Of a stretch of 64,000 bases of DNA, positions 44,959 through 54,439 are shown piece by piece. The DNA comes from Alistipes sp. (GTDB lineage: Bacteria > Bacteroidota > Bacteroidia > Bacteroidales > Rikenellaceae). The DNA lies in NCBI GenBank assembly GCA_017520545.1, contig JAFXFM010000004.1:1-64000 (forward strand). The letters run 5' to 3'. The translations under genes were made by a program, and so were the position numbers. The notes under the pieces are model-generated. The model did not search any database, was not told the origin of the DNA, and worked only from the letters and a program-made list of their open reading frames with translations. Each line of letters starts with the position of its first letter. Within the stretch, counting starts at the first letter, position 1.

Positions 44959-46458
44959 ATGAAGCATTTTAATAAGATAGTTTTGATTATTGCGGCGGCA
45001 GTGTGTGGTGTAATCACCGCCTCGGCACAGATGCGTACCGCCTACTTTATGGAGGGCTCATACTTCCGTACAGATATGAATGCTGCGTTGGCACCAACTC
45101 GCGGATATGTTAAAATTCCGGTAGCCGGTGGTATTGGCGTCGATTTCGGCAACAACTACCTCTCGGTTAATAACCTCTTGTATAAGCGCAACGACGGCAT
45201 CTATACCTTTATGCACCATAGTGTATCGGCAGATGAGTTCCTTGGCAAATTAGGTAACAAGGGAAAGATAAGTGCCAACCTCAACACCTCGTTAATTGGA
45301 TTTGGTGCACACACGAAGAAGTTCTTTTGGAGTTTTGGGTTGAATCTCCGCTCCAACACCGAACTTACACTCTCGAAAGATATGTTCGTGGCGCTGAAGA
45401 ACCTCTCGAATGGTTACTACAACTTGGGAGATACCCACCTCTCCAATCGTGAGTATATCGAGGGTGCCATAGGTTTTGCCATTCCTCTGAAAGAGTTTAT
45501 GACCTTCGGTTTCCGCGTTAAGGGTTTGGTTGGTCTTGCCGACCTATCGATGAAGATGGACCAGATGTATCTCGACGTTAATGAAAACAGCGTAAAGGCG
45601 GAGCTGCTGGGCAACATTCGTGGCAACTGCCCCGTATTTAAGCCTAACTACGTTGTAGGCGACCCATTCTCGGTGGAGGGCATTATGCAGCAGGATATAT
45701 TGGGTGCGTTGAAGGGCATTAAGAGTTACGGCTTCGGCTTGGACCTCGGTTTCGAGTTCCGCTTCCTGAACGACCAACTCAAAGTTTCGGTTGCAGCAAA
45801 CGATATAGGCTTTATCAAGTGGTACGGACATTCGACCGTCAATGCCCAAGGAAATGCAAATTTCACCTACAATGGTTTCAACCTCTCTACCGGCGATGCG
45901 GATCTTGCCTATGGTTTCGAGGCTAAGATGACGGAGCCACAGGGCGAATACTTCACTCGCTTAACCTGTTCGTTGAATGCCGGCATAGAGTACAACATTC
46001 TGAATAATTGGATTGCATTCGGTCTGCTTTCGCATACACAGTTCTGCCAGAACTTCACCCGTACCGAACTCACTGCATCGGCAAACTTCCGCATTATGCA
46101 TTGGCTCTCGACCTCGATCAGCCACACCTTCCTCAACGGAAATCAACCGGGAGTACTTGGCTGGGCGTTGAACTTCCACCCTGCCGGATTCAACCTCTTT
46201 ATCGGTGCCGACTTTATCGACACCCGCTTTGCGGTGTATAACACGGCAAACAAGAGTATTCCTATTCCGAAGATGATGACCTCGGCAAACGTCTATGTTG
46301 GCTTGGGCATCAACCTCGGCAAGGCGAAGTATATGCCTGCAATTCAGGGCAAGAAGCTGACCTACAAGCAGTACAAATTGAAGAAAGAGGCTGAAAAGAA
46401 GGCGGCCGAGCAGAAGGCAGCCGAGCAGCAACCTGCCGCAGCAAAAGTCGAGATTTAG
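44959..46458 (+). CDS. DUF5723-like outer membrane beta-barrel protein
   Basis: A 499-aa exported protein (signal peptide ending ITASAQ). The mature part is rich in amphipathic beta strands with aromatic ends, as in PorV/SprF-like or FadL-like barrels. MRTAYFMEGSYFRTDMNAAL and PTRGYVKIPVAGGIGVDFGNN are typical of DUF5723 proteins. The tail is Lys/Ala/Glu/Gln-rich (KKEAEKKAAEQKAAEQ) and probably periplasmic. It is 3 bp downstream of the 1002-aa lipoprotein gene and 2 bp before the WYL regulator gene. The role is unknown; assembly or export of surface proteins is possible. Confidence 0.78.
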   Translation: MKHFNKIVLIIAAAVCGVITASAQMRTAYFMEGSYFRTDMNAALAPTRGYVKIPVAGGIGVDFGNNYLSVNNLLYKRNDGIYTFMHHSVSADEFLGKLGNKGKISANLNTSLIGFGAHTKKFFWSFGLNLRSNTELTLSKDMFVALKNLSNGYYNLGDTHLSNREYIEGAIGFAIPLKEFMTFGFRVKGLVGLADLSMKMDQMYLDVNENSVKAELLGNIRGNCPVFKPNYVVGDPFSVEGIMQQDILGALKGIKSYGFGLDLGFEFRFLNDQLKVSVAANDIGFIKWYGHSTVNAQGNANFTYNGFNLSTGDADLAYGFEAKMTEPQGEYFTRLTCSLNAGIEYNILNNWIAFGLLSHTQFCQNFTRTELTASANFRIMHWLSTSISHTFLNGNQPGVLGWALNFHPAGFNLFIGADFIDTRFAVYNTANKSIPIPKMMTSANVYVGLGINLGKAKYMPAIQGKKLTYKQYKLKKEAEKKAAEQKAAEQQPAAAKVEI

Positions 46459-46460
46459 CG

Positions 46461-47366
46461 ATGGACCAGCCCAAAATTGAGCGCGTACTGCGTCTGATGA
46501 AGATGATGACGAGTGGCAACCGCTACACCGTAGAGGAGTTGGCGGAGCGACTCGACACCTCGTATCGCTCAATATACCGCTACATCGACACCTTCAAGGA
46601 GGTGGGATTTGTGGTACACAAGGAGGAGGGCGGAGTCTATCGACTCGGCAAGGAGAGCAGATATTTTAAGGATATCTCGCAACTCATACACTTCACGGAC
46701 GAGGAGGCGCACATCGTAAATCAGCTTATAGGAGGTTTGGACGACACGAATATGTTGAAGCAGAATTTGCGTCGCAAGCTCTCCTCGGTCTACAACTGCA
46801 CCTCGCTGGCGAACAGTATTGTCAAGGGTAAAAATGCCGAAAATGTAAATCGTATAATCGAGGCTATCGAGGAGCATCGCCAAGTGGTTCTGCACGACTA
46901 CTCATCGTCGCATACAGGCTCAAAACGTGATAGAGAGGTGGAGCCTATTGCCTTTACGACAAACTATGTGCAGATTTGGTGCTACGACCTATCGGACGGC
47001 AAGACAAAGTTGTTTAATACGGCACGTATCGGCGATGTCGAGGTGCGAGATACAGAGTGGCAGCACGAGGCGGAGCATCGCTGCGGATATATCGACATTT
47101 TCCGTAATATGGGTTTCGAGCAGATGCGCGTACAACTGCGACTCGGAGTTATGGCGCACAACCTTCTAATTGAGGAGTATCCGCTGGCAGAACGCGATTT
47201 GACGCAGATTGACAACACGCATTGGCTGCTCGACACTATGGTGTGCAACTATGCCGGAGTTGGACGCTTTGTGATGGGATTGATCGAAGATATAGAGATT
47301 GTCGATTCCCCCGACTTTATCGGCTACCTCCGCAAGAAACTGAAAATTTTGGAGGAACGATTCTAA
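46461..47366 (+). CDS. HTH/WYL-domain transcriptional regulator
   Basis: A 301-aa regulator. The N-terminal winged helix-turn-helix is YTVEELAERLDTSYRSIYRYI. The C-terminal half is a WYL-type ligand/nucleic-acid sensing domain, seen in VVLHDYSSSHTGSKRDREVEPIAFTT and VQIWCYDLSDGKTKLFNTAR (the usual W-Y-L is only partly kept). A WCX-like tail follows. WYL proteins often control stress or defence genes, but here the neighbours are membrane-protein genes. It begins 2 bp after the DUF5723 gene. Confidence 0.85.
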   Translation: MDQPKIERVLRLMKMMTSGNRYTVEELAERLDTSYRSIYRYIDTFKEVGFVVHKEEGGVYRLGKESRYFKDISQLIHFTDEEAHIVNQLIGGLDDTNMLKQNLRRKLSSVYNCTSLANSIVKGKNAENVNRIIEAIEEHRQVVLHDYSSSHTGSKRDREVEPIAFTTNYVQIWCYDLSDGKTKLFNTARIGDVEVRDTEWQHEAEHRCGYIDIFRNMGFEQMRVQLRLGVMAHNLLIEEYPLAERDLTQIDNTHWLLDTMVCNYAGVGRFVMGLIEDIEIVDSPDFIGYLRKKLKILEERF

Positions 47367-47371
47367 CGACA

Positions 47372-47490
47372 AAAAATCGCTTATAAGTGAGCAGATTTTG
47401 TGCGAAGCTAGGCGACAAATCCGCAGCATAGTTGGCCTATGTGAGGACTTTGGTGTCCGACGATTCGTGCAAAAAGAGCCAATCAGAACG
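47372..47490. repeat. Palindromic interspersed element, copy D
   Basis: Contains TTGTGCGAAGCTAGGCGAC, CCGCAG, inner stem CATAG/CTATG around TTGGC, TGAGG, and the right end GTGCAAAAAGAGCCAATCAG. It fills the space between the WYL regulator and the convergent ABC exporter gene and could serve as their shared 3' structure. Confidence 0.8.
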
Positions 47491-47493
47491 CTT

Positions 47494-49326
47494 TTACTTC
47501 ACGTTCTGCAACTCCACCAGCTTGGCATACACCCCACCTTTGGCTATAAGATCCTCGTGCTTGCCCTCCTCGACAATGTTGCCATCATCAATTACGAAGA
47601 TGCGGTCGGCATTCATAATGGTAGAGAGGCGATGTGCGATAACAACTGAGGTTCGACCCTTTAACAATTTGGTGAGAGCATCTTGCACAAGTTTCTCGCT
47701 CTCGGTATCGAGAGCAGAAGTCGCCTCATCAAGGATAAGAAATTCCGGATTTTTAAGCACAGCGCGAGCAATGCTCAATCGCTGACGCTGACCTCCCGAT
47801 AGTTTTGCACCACGATCGCCTATATTGGTATCGTAACCCTCCGGGCTCTCCACAATAAAGTTGTGGGCATTTGCAACCTTGCACGCCTCGATAATCTCCT
47901 CGTCGGTAGCGTCGCGACGGCCGAGTGCGATGTTATTCTTTATGGTATCGTTGAACAGCACCGTCTCCTGCGACACAAGACTCATTGCCGAGCGCAACGA
48001 ATCTTGCTTGAAGTCGCGAATAGAGACTCCATCGAAGAGGATATCTCCGCCATTAGTGTCATAGAAGCGTTCCATCAACTCGCTCAAAGTAGATTTTCCT
48101 CCACCCGAAGGGCCCACCAAAGCGATTGTTTCGCCCTTGCGCACCTCGAACGATACGCCGTGGATAACCTCGCGTGAATCGTCGTACGAGAAGCGTACAT
48201 CACGGAACTCTATCTTCTCCTTAACACCCTCGAAATCCTTGGCGTCGGGGGCATCATTTATCTCATTCCGGGCATCGAGCACCGCAAATACACGTTCACC
48301 TGCGGCAACACCCTGATTGATATTTGCAAATTGGTCGATAAAGGCTCGAACAGGTCGGGTAATCTGCGAGAAGGCGGCGATAAAGGCTATAAAGCCTGCT
48401 GCACTCAACGAGCCATTCATCACAAGTGAGCCTCCGAATATCAAAATTACAGCCACAGCCGTAATGCCGAGAAATTCACTCATAGGCGATGCCAGCTGTT
48501 GGCGACGTGCCATCCAGAGCAGAGTATCAGCAAGGGTTTTATTTAAGGAGTGGAACTTCTCCTTAATATATTCGGTTGCGGTGTAGGTCTTTACGATTTT
48601 GATACCTCCGAGCGACTCATCAAGCACACTCACCAATTCGCCCATACACTGCTGGCTCTTGCTTGCCGGACGACGCAACTTCTTCACGATATTACCAATA
48701 ATAAAGCCCACCAAAGGCAAGAACAACACCGAGAAGAGTGCCAACTCCCACGAGATACTCAACATCAGCACAAGGTAGCCTATGATAAGGAACGGCTCAC
48801 GGAAAGCGACCTGCAAGGTGTTGGTAATACAGTACTGCACAACCATAACGTCAGAGGTTATACGCGATATGATATCACCTTTGCGCTGTCCGCTGAAATA
48901 GCCTACATCCTTACCTATAACGCAGTCGAACATCACGTTACGCATACGCTGCACGGTGGCGACACGCATACACTCGACCGTATAACCGCCCAAATAGCGA
49001 AAGAGGTTCGAGAAGAAGTTCATAATGATAAGCAGCACAGCCAACATCGCAAGCACGTTGGTAATTCTCCACTCCGTGCCGAAGATATGGGTATAGAAGT
49101 AGTTGAGCCACTGATTAAGAACCTCGCCCTTAAACGAAAGTGCCGGCATTTGGTATACCGGCTGAAATTTGTAGCCCTCCGAGAACATTGCGTTCAGGAT
49201 AGGCATAATCATCGCATAGTTGAACGTATTGAACAGAGCGTGCAGTGCCGAGCAGAAGAAGTATGGCACCGCATATTTGCTTATCGGCTTTGCAAAACCG
49301 AGCAATCGTAGGTAAGTTTTTAACAT
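47494..49326 (-). CDS. MsbA-like ABC exporter, fused permease and ATPase
   Basis: A 610-aa half-transporter. Six membrane segments in residues 1-320 (VPYFFCSALHALFNTFNYAM, FFSNLFRYLGGYTVECM) precede the ATPase domain: Walker A LVGPSGGGKSTLSEL, signature LSGGQRQRLSIARA, Walker B EFLILDEATSALD. It probably exports lipid, possibly lipid A core, though related exporters move drugs or peptides. Preceded by the DHH phosphoesterase gene (12-bp gap) on the same strand. Confidence 0.9.
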   Translation of the reverse strand: MLKTYLRLLGFAKPISKYAVPYFFCSALHALFNTFNYAMIMPILNAMFSEGYKFQPVYQMPALSFKGEVLNQWLNYFYTHIFGTEWRITNVLAMLAVLLIIMNFFSNLFRYLGGYTVECMRVATVQRMRNVMFDCVIGKDVGYFSGQRKGDIISRITSDVMVVQYCITNTLQVAFREPFLIIGYLVLMLSISWELALFSVLFLPLVGFIIGNIVKKLRRPASKSQQCMGELVSVLDESLGGIKIVKTYTATEYIKEKFHSLNKTLADTLLWMARRQQLASPMSEFLGITAVAVILIFGGSLVMNGSLSAAGFIAFIAAFSQITRPVRAFIDQFANINQGVAAGERVFAVLDARNEINDAPDAKDFEGVKEKIEFRDVRFSYDDSREVIHGVSFEVRKGETIALVGPSGGGKSTLSELMERFYDTNGGDILFDGVSIRDFKQDSLRSAMSLVSQETVLFNDTIKNNIALGRRDATDEEIIEACKVANAHNFIVESPEGYDTNIGDRGAKLSGGQRQRLSIARAVLKNPEFLILDEATSALDTESEKLVQDALTKLLKGRTSVVIAHRLSTIMNADRIFVIDDGNIVEEGKHEDLIAKGGVYAKLVELQNVK

Positions 49327-49338
49327 TGTTCCTGCTTT

Positions 49339-50364
49339 TTATACTAAGCCCTCCTCGTGGTATTTCTCCACCGAGTCAATATAGTGTTGAATGGTCTCCT
49401 CCATCGAAACAAACGACTTGCCACCGGCGGCGTTCTTATGACCTCCGCCGTTGAAGTATCTGCGTGCGAAGGTATCTACGTCGATATCTCCGCGTGAGCG
49501 TAACGACACTCGAATAAAGCCCTGCTGAGCAGTGAACATTGCCGACATCTTCATCTTCTTTATCGTAAGCGGATAGTTTACGAAGCCCTCGTTATCGCCC
49601 TGCTGGAACCAGAAGCGACGCATCTCCTCCTCGGTCAAGGACATATACGCCACACGACCACCGAGCAGGGTCTTCATCTTGCGATTTATGACATAGCCGA
49701 ACAATCGGGCACGACCTTCGGTGAAGGAGTTATAGACGTTATTGTAAATCTGCGGAATATCTATTCCGGTAGCCGACAACGCCGCCACTGCCTCGAACAA
49801 CTCAGGTGTGAGATTCGAGAAGGCGAAGTTGCCTGTATCGGTCATAATGCCGACGTAGAGTTGCGTTGCGATAGTCTCGGTTAGAGCCTCTTTACCATAG
49901 AGAGCCACAATAATAGTGTACATCAAAAATGCTGTACTCGAATACTCGGGGTACGAGAACACCACATCGAATCCCTCGGCAGGGAAGAGGTGATGGTCGA
50001 TAAGCACCCGTTTTGCCGTAGTGTTCTTTGCAACCACCTCGCCCAACGCATCTGCACGAGTGAGGGCGTTCATATCGGCACAAACGATAACGTCCGACTC
50101 GTCGAGAGCCTTCTCGGTGCGATGTTCCTCGTCGTTACGATAGATTATTATGTTCTCGGAATTTGGTATCCAACGCAGATAGTATGGATAGTTGTTCGGC
50201 AACGTGCAGGTTACTTTATGGCCACGAGCCGTCAGCACATCTGCCAATGCAAGCGATGAACCAATAGCATCGCCATCGGGGTTTGTATGCCCTACAATAA
50301 CGATATTTTTTGGCTCTGCGAGGATATTTCGGAGCTCCTCAACTCTCTTTACATCAATACTCAT
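49339..50364 (-). CDS. DHH-family phosphoesterase, NrnA-like nanoRNase / pAp phosphatase
   Basis: A 341-aa bimetal phosphoesterase. The DHH motif region is IVGHTNPDGDAIGSSLAL, followed by DVIVCADMNALTRADALG, VLIDHHLFPAEGF and GIMTDTGNFAFSN. The DHHA1 domain near the C-terminus has FNGGGHKNAAGG. Such enzymes degrade 2-5 nt RNAs and 3'-phosphoadenosine 5'-phosphate. The ATG at 50364 lies 5 nt behind a -7 box. Confidence 0.92.
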   Translation of the reverse strand: MSIDVKRVEELRNILAEPKNIVIVGHTNPDGDAIGSSLALADVLTARGHKVTCTLPNNYPYYLRWIPNSENIIIYRNDEEHRTEKALDESDVIVCADMNALTRADALGEVVAKNTTAKRVLIDHHLFPAEGFDVVFSYPEYSSTAFLMYTIIVALYGKEALTETIATQLYVGIMTDTGNFAFSNLTPELFEAVAALSATGIDIPQIYNNVYNSFTEGRARLFGYVINRKMKTLLGGRVAYMSLTEEEMRRFWFQQGDNEGFVNYPLTIKKMKMSAMFTAQQGFIRVSLRSRGDIDVDTFARRYFNGGGHKNAAGGKSFVSMEETIQHYIDSVEKYHEEGLV

Positions 50365-50369
50365 CGGTG

Positions 50370-50377
50370 CAAAGATA
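50370..50377 (-). promoter_or_regulatory. -7 box TATCTTTG five bases before the DHH phosphoesterase ATG
   Basis: The minus strand reads TATCTTTG-CACCG-ATG. The mRNA would be leaderless or nearly so. Confidence 0.6.
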
Positions 50378-50428
50378 CAAAAAAAACGTAAAGCGGAAAA
50401 CGTAAAGCGGAAAACTTTTAGTTTTCAG
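50378..50428. repeat. Dispersed CGTAAAGCGGAAAAC repeat between nth and the DHH gene
   Basis: GTAAAGCGGAAAAC occurs twice in tandem and is followed by TTTTAGTTTTCAG, the same words as at 54445-54500. It sits where the -33 region of the DHH gene promoter should be. Confidence 0.7.
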
Positions 50429-50439
50429 TTATCAACCAT

Positions 50440-51090
50440 TCATTTTTTGCTCTTCGTTTGAAAATACTTGCAGTAGGCTGTAATACCACAGTTTTCGCAC
50501 TTCGGCTTGCGGGCAAGGCAGGTGTAGCGACCGTGCAGAATAAGCCAATGGTGCGCAATAGGAAGAAGGTGCGAAGGGATATATTTTTCGAGTTGCAACT
50601 CGGTGGCACGAGGAGTTTTCGCACCCACCGACAAACCGATACGTGCCGAGACACGAAATACGTGTGTATCGACCGGCATAACCTCCTTATTCCAAACGAC
50701 TGCACCCACAACATTTGCCGTTTTGCGACCTACACCCGGTAGGCGCATCATCTGCTCAATATCGCTCGGTACCTCGCCGCCAAACTCCGCCACCAACATT
50801 CGCGCCATAGCCGCCAAGTTCTTCGCCTTGTTATTGGGATACGAAATGCTGCGGATATATTCGTAAATCTCCTCTGCCGAGGCTTTTGCCATATCGTAAG
50901 GCGTAGGGTACGCCTCGAAGAGTGCCGGCGTAGTGAGGTTTACCCTCTTGTCGGTACATTGCGCCGACAAAATCACCGCCACCAGCAGTTGGTAGGGATT
51001 TTCGTAGTTCAACTCACTCTCCGCCACAGGCATAGCCCTCTCGAAGTACTCAATCACAGCCTTATATCGCTCCTCTCTTCTCATACTCAT
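50440..51090 (-). CDS. nth: Endonuclease III
   Basis: A 216-aa base-excision-repair glycosylase/AP lyase. The helix-hairpin-helix is RLPGVGRKTANVVGAVVW with the catalytic Lys, then VDTHVFRVSARIGLS (catalytic Asp). The four-cysteine [4Fe-4S] motif CX6CX2CX5C is CLARKPKCENCGITAYC. Its start overlaps the stop of the glycosyltransferase gene by 4 bp (ATGA). Confidence 0.95.
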   Translation of the reverse strand: MSMRREERYKAVIEYFERAMPVAESELNYENPYQLLVAVILSAQCTDKRVNLTTPALFEAYPTPYDMAKASAEEIYEYIRSISYPNNKAKNLAAMARMLVAEFGGEVPSDIEQMMRLPGVGRKTANVVGAVVWNKEVMPVDTHVFRVSARIGLSVGAKTPRATELQLEKYIPSHLLPIAHHWLILHGRYTCLARKPKCENCGITAYCKYFQTKSKK

Positions 51091-52013
51091 TTATTTTTCG
51101 CCAAACGAAACAATTTCTTTACAAACAGACCATATGAAACAACATTGCACACGCCCAATTTATCATCTTTAACCTCTCGCCACCAACGCTTTACAAAGTC
51201 GCCCACCGAGCCGATATGCGAATATACCCACAGTGCCGTATTCATTCGCTCACGCAGCAGGTGGCGACGTTGGCGAGAGTGGTTGTAACGCTCATCAAGC
51301 CACAACTTTATATTCGACGATGAGTCGCAGAAGGCGAGTCGTTTTGCAAGGCTTGTGCTATGGCTTACGCTATCGGGAAACACCCGATGCACCGCCGTCG
51401 CTTTGCCGATATATGCCACCTCGGAGTGGGCTGCCACATAGAGCCACATTGGTAGATCTTCGGTTAGCCATTCGGGGTGATTTTCGGGCTTTTCGGTAGC
51501 ATAATAGCCCAAAATCAACTCACGGCTCGCGAGCGTTGTGCAGTTTTCAACGCACCAATCGTGCAACATTGCATCGAGCGAGGTGTGTCCCTCTCCTATC
51601 GGGAAACAACCTACAAGTTCGCCCTCCTCGTTGCGTCGCTCAGCAAGCGTATAGCACAAACCGATATTGCGATTTTGCTCCATTAGTGCCACCTGCTCCA
51701 CCAAGCGATGCGTGTCGCACCAATAGTCGTCGCCATCGCAGAAGGCGATATATTTACCCTTTGCGGCCTCAACACAACGACGATAATTGTTGCGCCAGCC
51801 GACATTTTCGACAGAGGCTATAAGGTGTATTCTGCCAGGGCATTGTTCAGCGTACCGCTTACAAATGGCGAGTGTATTATCGCTGCTGCAATCTTCGCCC
51901 ACGATAATCTCCACACCAAAGTCGCACTCCTGCGAGAGTATCGCATCGAGTGCCTCCGCCAAATATGGCTCGTGGTTGAAAGTGGTAACGATGACCGAAA
52001 CGAGTGGCTCCAT
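51087..52013 (-). CDS. Family 2 glycosyltransferase (second copy type)
   Basis: A 308-aa GT-A glycosyltransferase starting VSVIVTTFNHEPYLAEAL, with VGEDCSSDNTLAICK and the metal-binding GKYIAFCDGDDYWCD (DXD as DGDD). The middle has LTEDLPMWLYVAAHSEV, typical of surface-glycan transferases of this phylum. The substrate is unknown. It lies 5 bp after the helicase gene and overlaps nth, so it shares their message. Confidence 0.88.
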   Translation of the reverse strand: MEPLVSVIVTTFNHEPYLAEALDAILSQECDFGVEIIVGEDCSSDNTLAICKRYAEQCPGRIHLIASVENVGWRNNYRRCVEAAKGKYIAFCDGDDYWCDTHRLVEQVALMEQNRNIGLCYTLAERRNEEGELVGCFPIGEGHTSLDAMLHDWCVENCTTLASRELILGYYATEKPENHPEWLTEDLPMWLYVAAHSEVAYIGKATAVHRVFPDSVSHSTSLAKRLAFCDSSSNIKLWLDERYNHSRQRRHLLRERMNTALWVYSHIGSVGDFVKRWWREVKDDKLGVCNVVSYGLFVKKLFRLAKNK

Positions 52014-52018
52014 AGCGA

Positions 52019-54430
52019 CTATAATTTTGTCAATTTCGCCAACTTCGAGAGCAGAGTTTTCTCCTCGCCCGATGCGAAACGAACTACGAGTTTATGGTCG
52101 GTAGCAAGTGGCTCGATGCGAATAACCTCTCCCTTGCCGAAGCGAGGGTGCTCGACGCGTTCGCCCACCGAATAGGCACACGGCTCCGAAATGACCTGCC
52201 CAACGGTAGAAGTTGCCATACGGCGCATACCCGAAACATCGCGCTGCGGAGTCGGTTGTGGTCGAGAAACAATCTCTCGATTAAAAAAGTTTGCCGTTTT
52301 CCGTTTTTCGTTATCCGTTTTTTGCTGGTATCTGACATCGAAGCGGCGGCGCAAAGCGTCGATAGCCGACTCCTCCTTGCCCCCTCCGACAACCTTTACA
52401 CTACCCTGCTCGCCACGAGGTTTGCGCAGATTGAAGTCGCACTCAACATACTGCTCGTCAATCTCCGAGAGGAAACGGCTCGGCTTCGAGAACTCCATAT
52501 TTCCCCACTTGAAGCGCATATCCACACACGAGAGTGTAGCCAACGACTTGGCACGCGTCAAAGCGACATAGAACAGTCGTCGCTCCTCCTCGATACCCTC
52601 AACTGTTTCGAGCGCACGTTGCGAAGGGAAGAGATTCTCCTCGCAACCCACTACGTATATATATTCGTACTCCAAACCCTTTGCCGAATGGACGGTCATA
52701 AGGGTTACTCGCTCCTCCTGCTCCTCGTTTTTGTCGCTATCCATATCGGTTAGCAACATCAGACTCTGCAACCACTCCTCGATGGTGGCTCGCTCGAACT
52801 CCTCGCGCTCGCCGTTGCGAACCTCCGCCTCGACCTGCTCGTGAAACATCTGCATCGAATTGACAACCTCCTCCAAGTTGCCCACTGCCGACTGTGCCTC
52901 GGGGGTATTCTGCTCACGATAGAATGGCAACAAGCCACTTCGCACCGCAACCTCCATACCGAAGTCATACAGCCCCTTATGCTCACGCTCCAACGACAAC
53001 GAACGAATCAACTGCACAAACTCGGTAACCTTGCGTACAATAGCCCTCTCGACCGAGTCGGCAGGTGTGCGCTCAACCATCGTATCAACCGCCTCCCACA
53101 TCGACGTCTGCTGCTCCTGTGCTATCGTTGCAATACGATCAACCGTCGTGTCGCCAATACCTCGCGCCGGAGTGTTTATGATACGCTTGAAGGCCTCATC
53201 GTCGCGAGGATTTATGATAAGGCGGATATACGAGAGCATATCCTTAACCTCCTTATGGTCGTAGAATGAACTACCCTTGTAGATGATGTACGGGATACCT
53301 CGCTGACGCAACGCATTCTCCAACGCCTGCGATTGGTTGTTTGTGCGGTAGAGAATAGCCACATCGTCCCAACTCTTCCCACTTTCACGCACCCTGTCGC
53401 GCAGATCCATTACCACCAAATCCGCCTCTTCGCGGTCGGTGTACGCCTTGAAGATACGAATCTTCTCGCCACTCTCACCCTCCGAGAAACAGCGTTTTTT
53501 CAGTCGGCGCGAGTTGTGGTCGATAACCGAGTTTGCAGCATCGACAATGGTCTGCGTCGAGCGATAGTTCTGCTCCAACTTAAAGACCTTCGCCTGCGGA
53601 TAATCGCGCTGAAAGGAGAGGATATTTTCAATCTTTGCACCTCGGAACGAGTAGATGCTCTGTGCATCATCGCCCACCACACAGATACGCGAGTGGTGCT
53701 GCGCCAAACGTCGCACAATGATATATTGAGCATTGTTGGTGTCCTGATACTCATCGACCAACACATATTGAAATCGCTCCTGATAGCGTGCCAACACCTC
53801 GGGGTGATCACGAAACAGGAAATTTGTCTGCAACAACAAATCATCGAAGTCCATCGCTCCGTTTGCCTTGCAACGACGGCAATACTCCGCATAGAGAGCA
53901 CCAAATTCGGGGATTTGCATTCTCCTATCCTCGGTGGCAAAGATCGAATTCTGAATATATGCTCCCGGCGTTATAAGATTGTTCTTCGCCATCGAAATAC
54001 GCGATGCGATAACGTTAGGCTTGTACTTATCGTCGCTCAAACCACGCTCCTTGATGATGGTTTTGAGGAGATTTTTCGAGTCGGTAGGCTCGTAGATGGT
54101 GTACTCCTTCGGATAGCCCAGTACCTCGGCATTCTCGCGTAAAATTCGGGAGAATACGGAGTGAAAAGTACCCATACATATATAGCGGCTATTCGCACCA
54201 ACCATCTTCTCGATACGCTCACGCATCTCGTTGGCTGCCTTGTTGGTAAATGTAAGCGCCATAATCGAGTGCGGAGCGACACCCTGTGCCAACATATAGG
54301 CGATACGGGTGGTCAGCACACGGGTTTTGCCCGAACCCGCACCGGCAATAATCAGCGACGGCTCGTTATACGCCTCAACAGCAGCACGTTGTGCAGGATT
54401 AAGCCCCTTTAATATCTCTTCATTCGTCAT
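52019..54430 (-). CDS. UvrD/PcrA-type superfamily 1 DNA helicase
   Basis: An 803-aa 3'-5' helicase. Motif I is LIIAGAGSGKTRVLTTRIAY, motif II DEYQD in YVLVDEYQDTNNAQY, motif III VVGDDAQSIYSFRGA, motif IV EQNYRSTQTI, motif V/VI VTLMTVHSAKGLEYEYIYVV and RRLFYVALTRAKSLATL. The C-terminal Tudor-like tail (GERVEHPRFGKGEVIRIEP) is typical of PcrA/UvrD and binds RNA polymerase. Residues 702-717 (QQKTDNEKRKTANFFN) in the linker are encoded by a copy of the dispersed CGGAAAAC repeat. First gene of the helicase-glycosyltransferase-nth unit. Confidence 0.94.
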   Translation of the reverse strand: MTNEEILKGLNPAQRAAVEAYNEPSLIIAGAGSGKTRVLTTRIAYMLAQGVAPHSIMALTFTNKAANEMRERIEKMVGANSRYICMGTFHSVFSRILRENAEVLGYPKEYTIYEPTDSKNLLKTIIKERGLSDDKYKPNVIASRISMAKNNLITPGAYIQNSIFATEDRRMQIPEFGALYAEYCRRCKANGAMDFDDLLLQTNFLFRDHPEVLARYQERFQYVLVDEYQDTNNAQYIIVRRLAQHHSRICVVGDDAQSIYSFRGAKIENILSFQRDYPQAKVFKLEQNYRSTQTIVDAANSVIDHNSRRLKKRCFSEGESGEKIRIFKAYTDREEADLVVMDLRDRVRESGKSWDDVAILYRTNNQSQALENALRQRGIPYIIYKGSSFYDHKEVKDMLSYIRLIINPRDDEAFKRIINTPARGIGDTTVDRIATIAQEQQTSMWEAVDTMVERTPADSVERAIVRKVTEFVQLIRSLSLEREHKGLYDFGMEVAVRSGLLPFYREQNTPEAQSAVGNLEEVVNSMQMFHEQVEAEVRNGEREEFERATIEEWLQSLMLLTDMDSDKNEEQEERVTLMTVHSAKGLEYEYIYVVGCEENLFPSQRALETVEGIEEERRLFYVALTRAKSLATLSCVDMRFKWGNMEFSKPSRFLSEIDEQYVECDFNLRKPRGEQGSVKVVGGGKEESAIDALRRRFDVRYQQKTDNEKRKTANFFNREIVSRPQPTPQRDVSGMRRMATSTVGQVISEPCAYSVGERVEHPRFGKGEVIRIEPLATDHKLVVRFASGEEKTLLSKLAKLTKL
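52281..52326 (-). repeat. Dispersed CGGAAAAC repeat inside the helicase coding region
   Basis: On the coding strand this reads AAAAAACGGATAACGAAAAA then CGGAAAACGGCAAACTTTTT, close to intergenic copies such as 54445-54500. It is read in frame as the linker segment TDNEKRKTANFF before the Tudor-like tail. Confidence 0.6.
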
Positions 54431-54439
54431 AGTGGCTAC

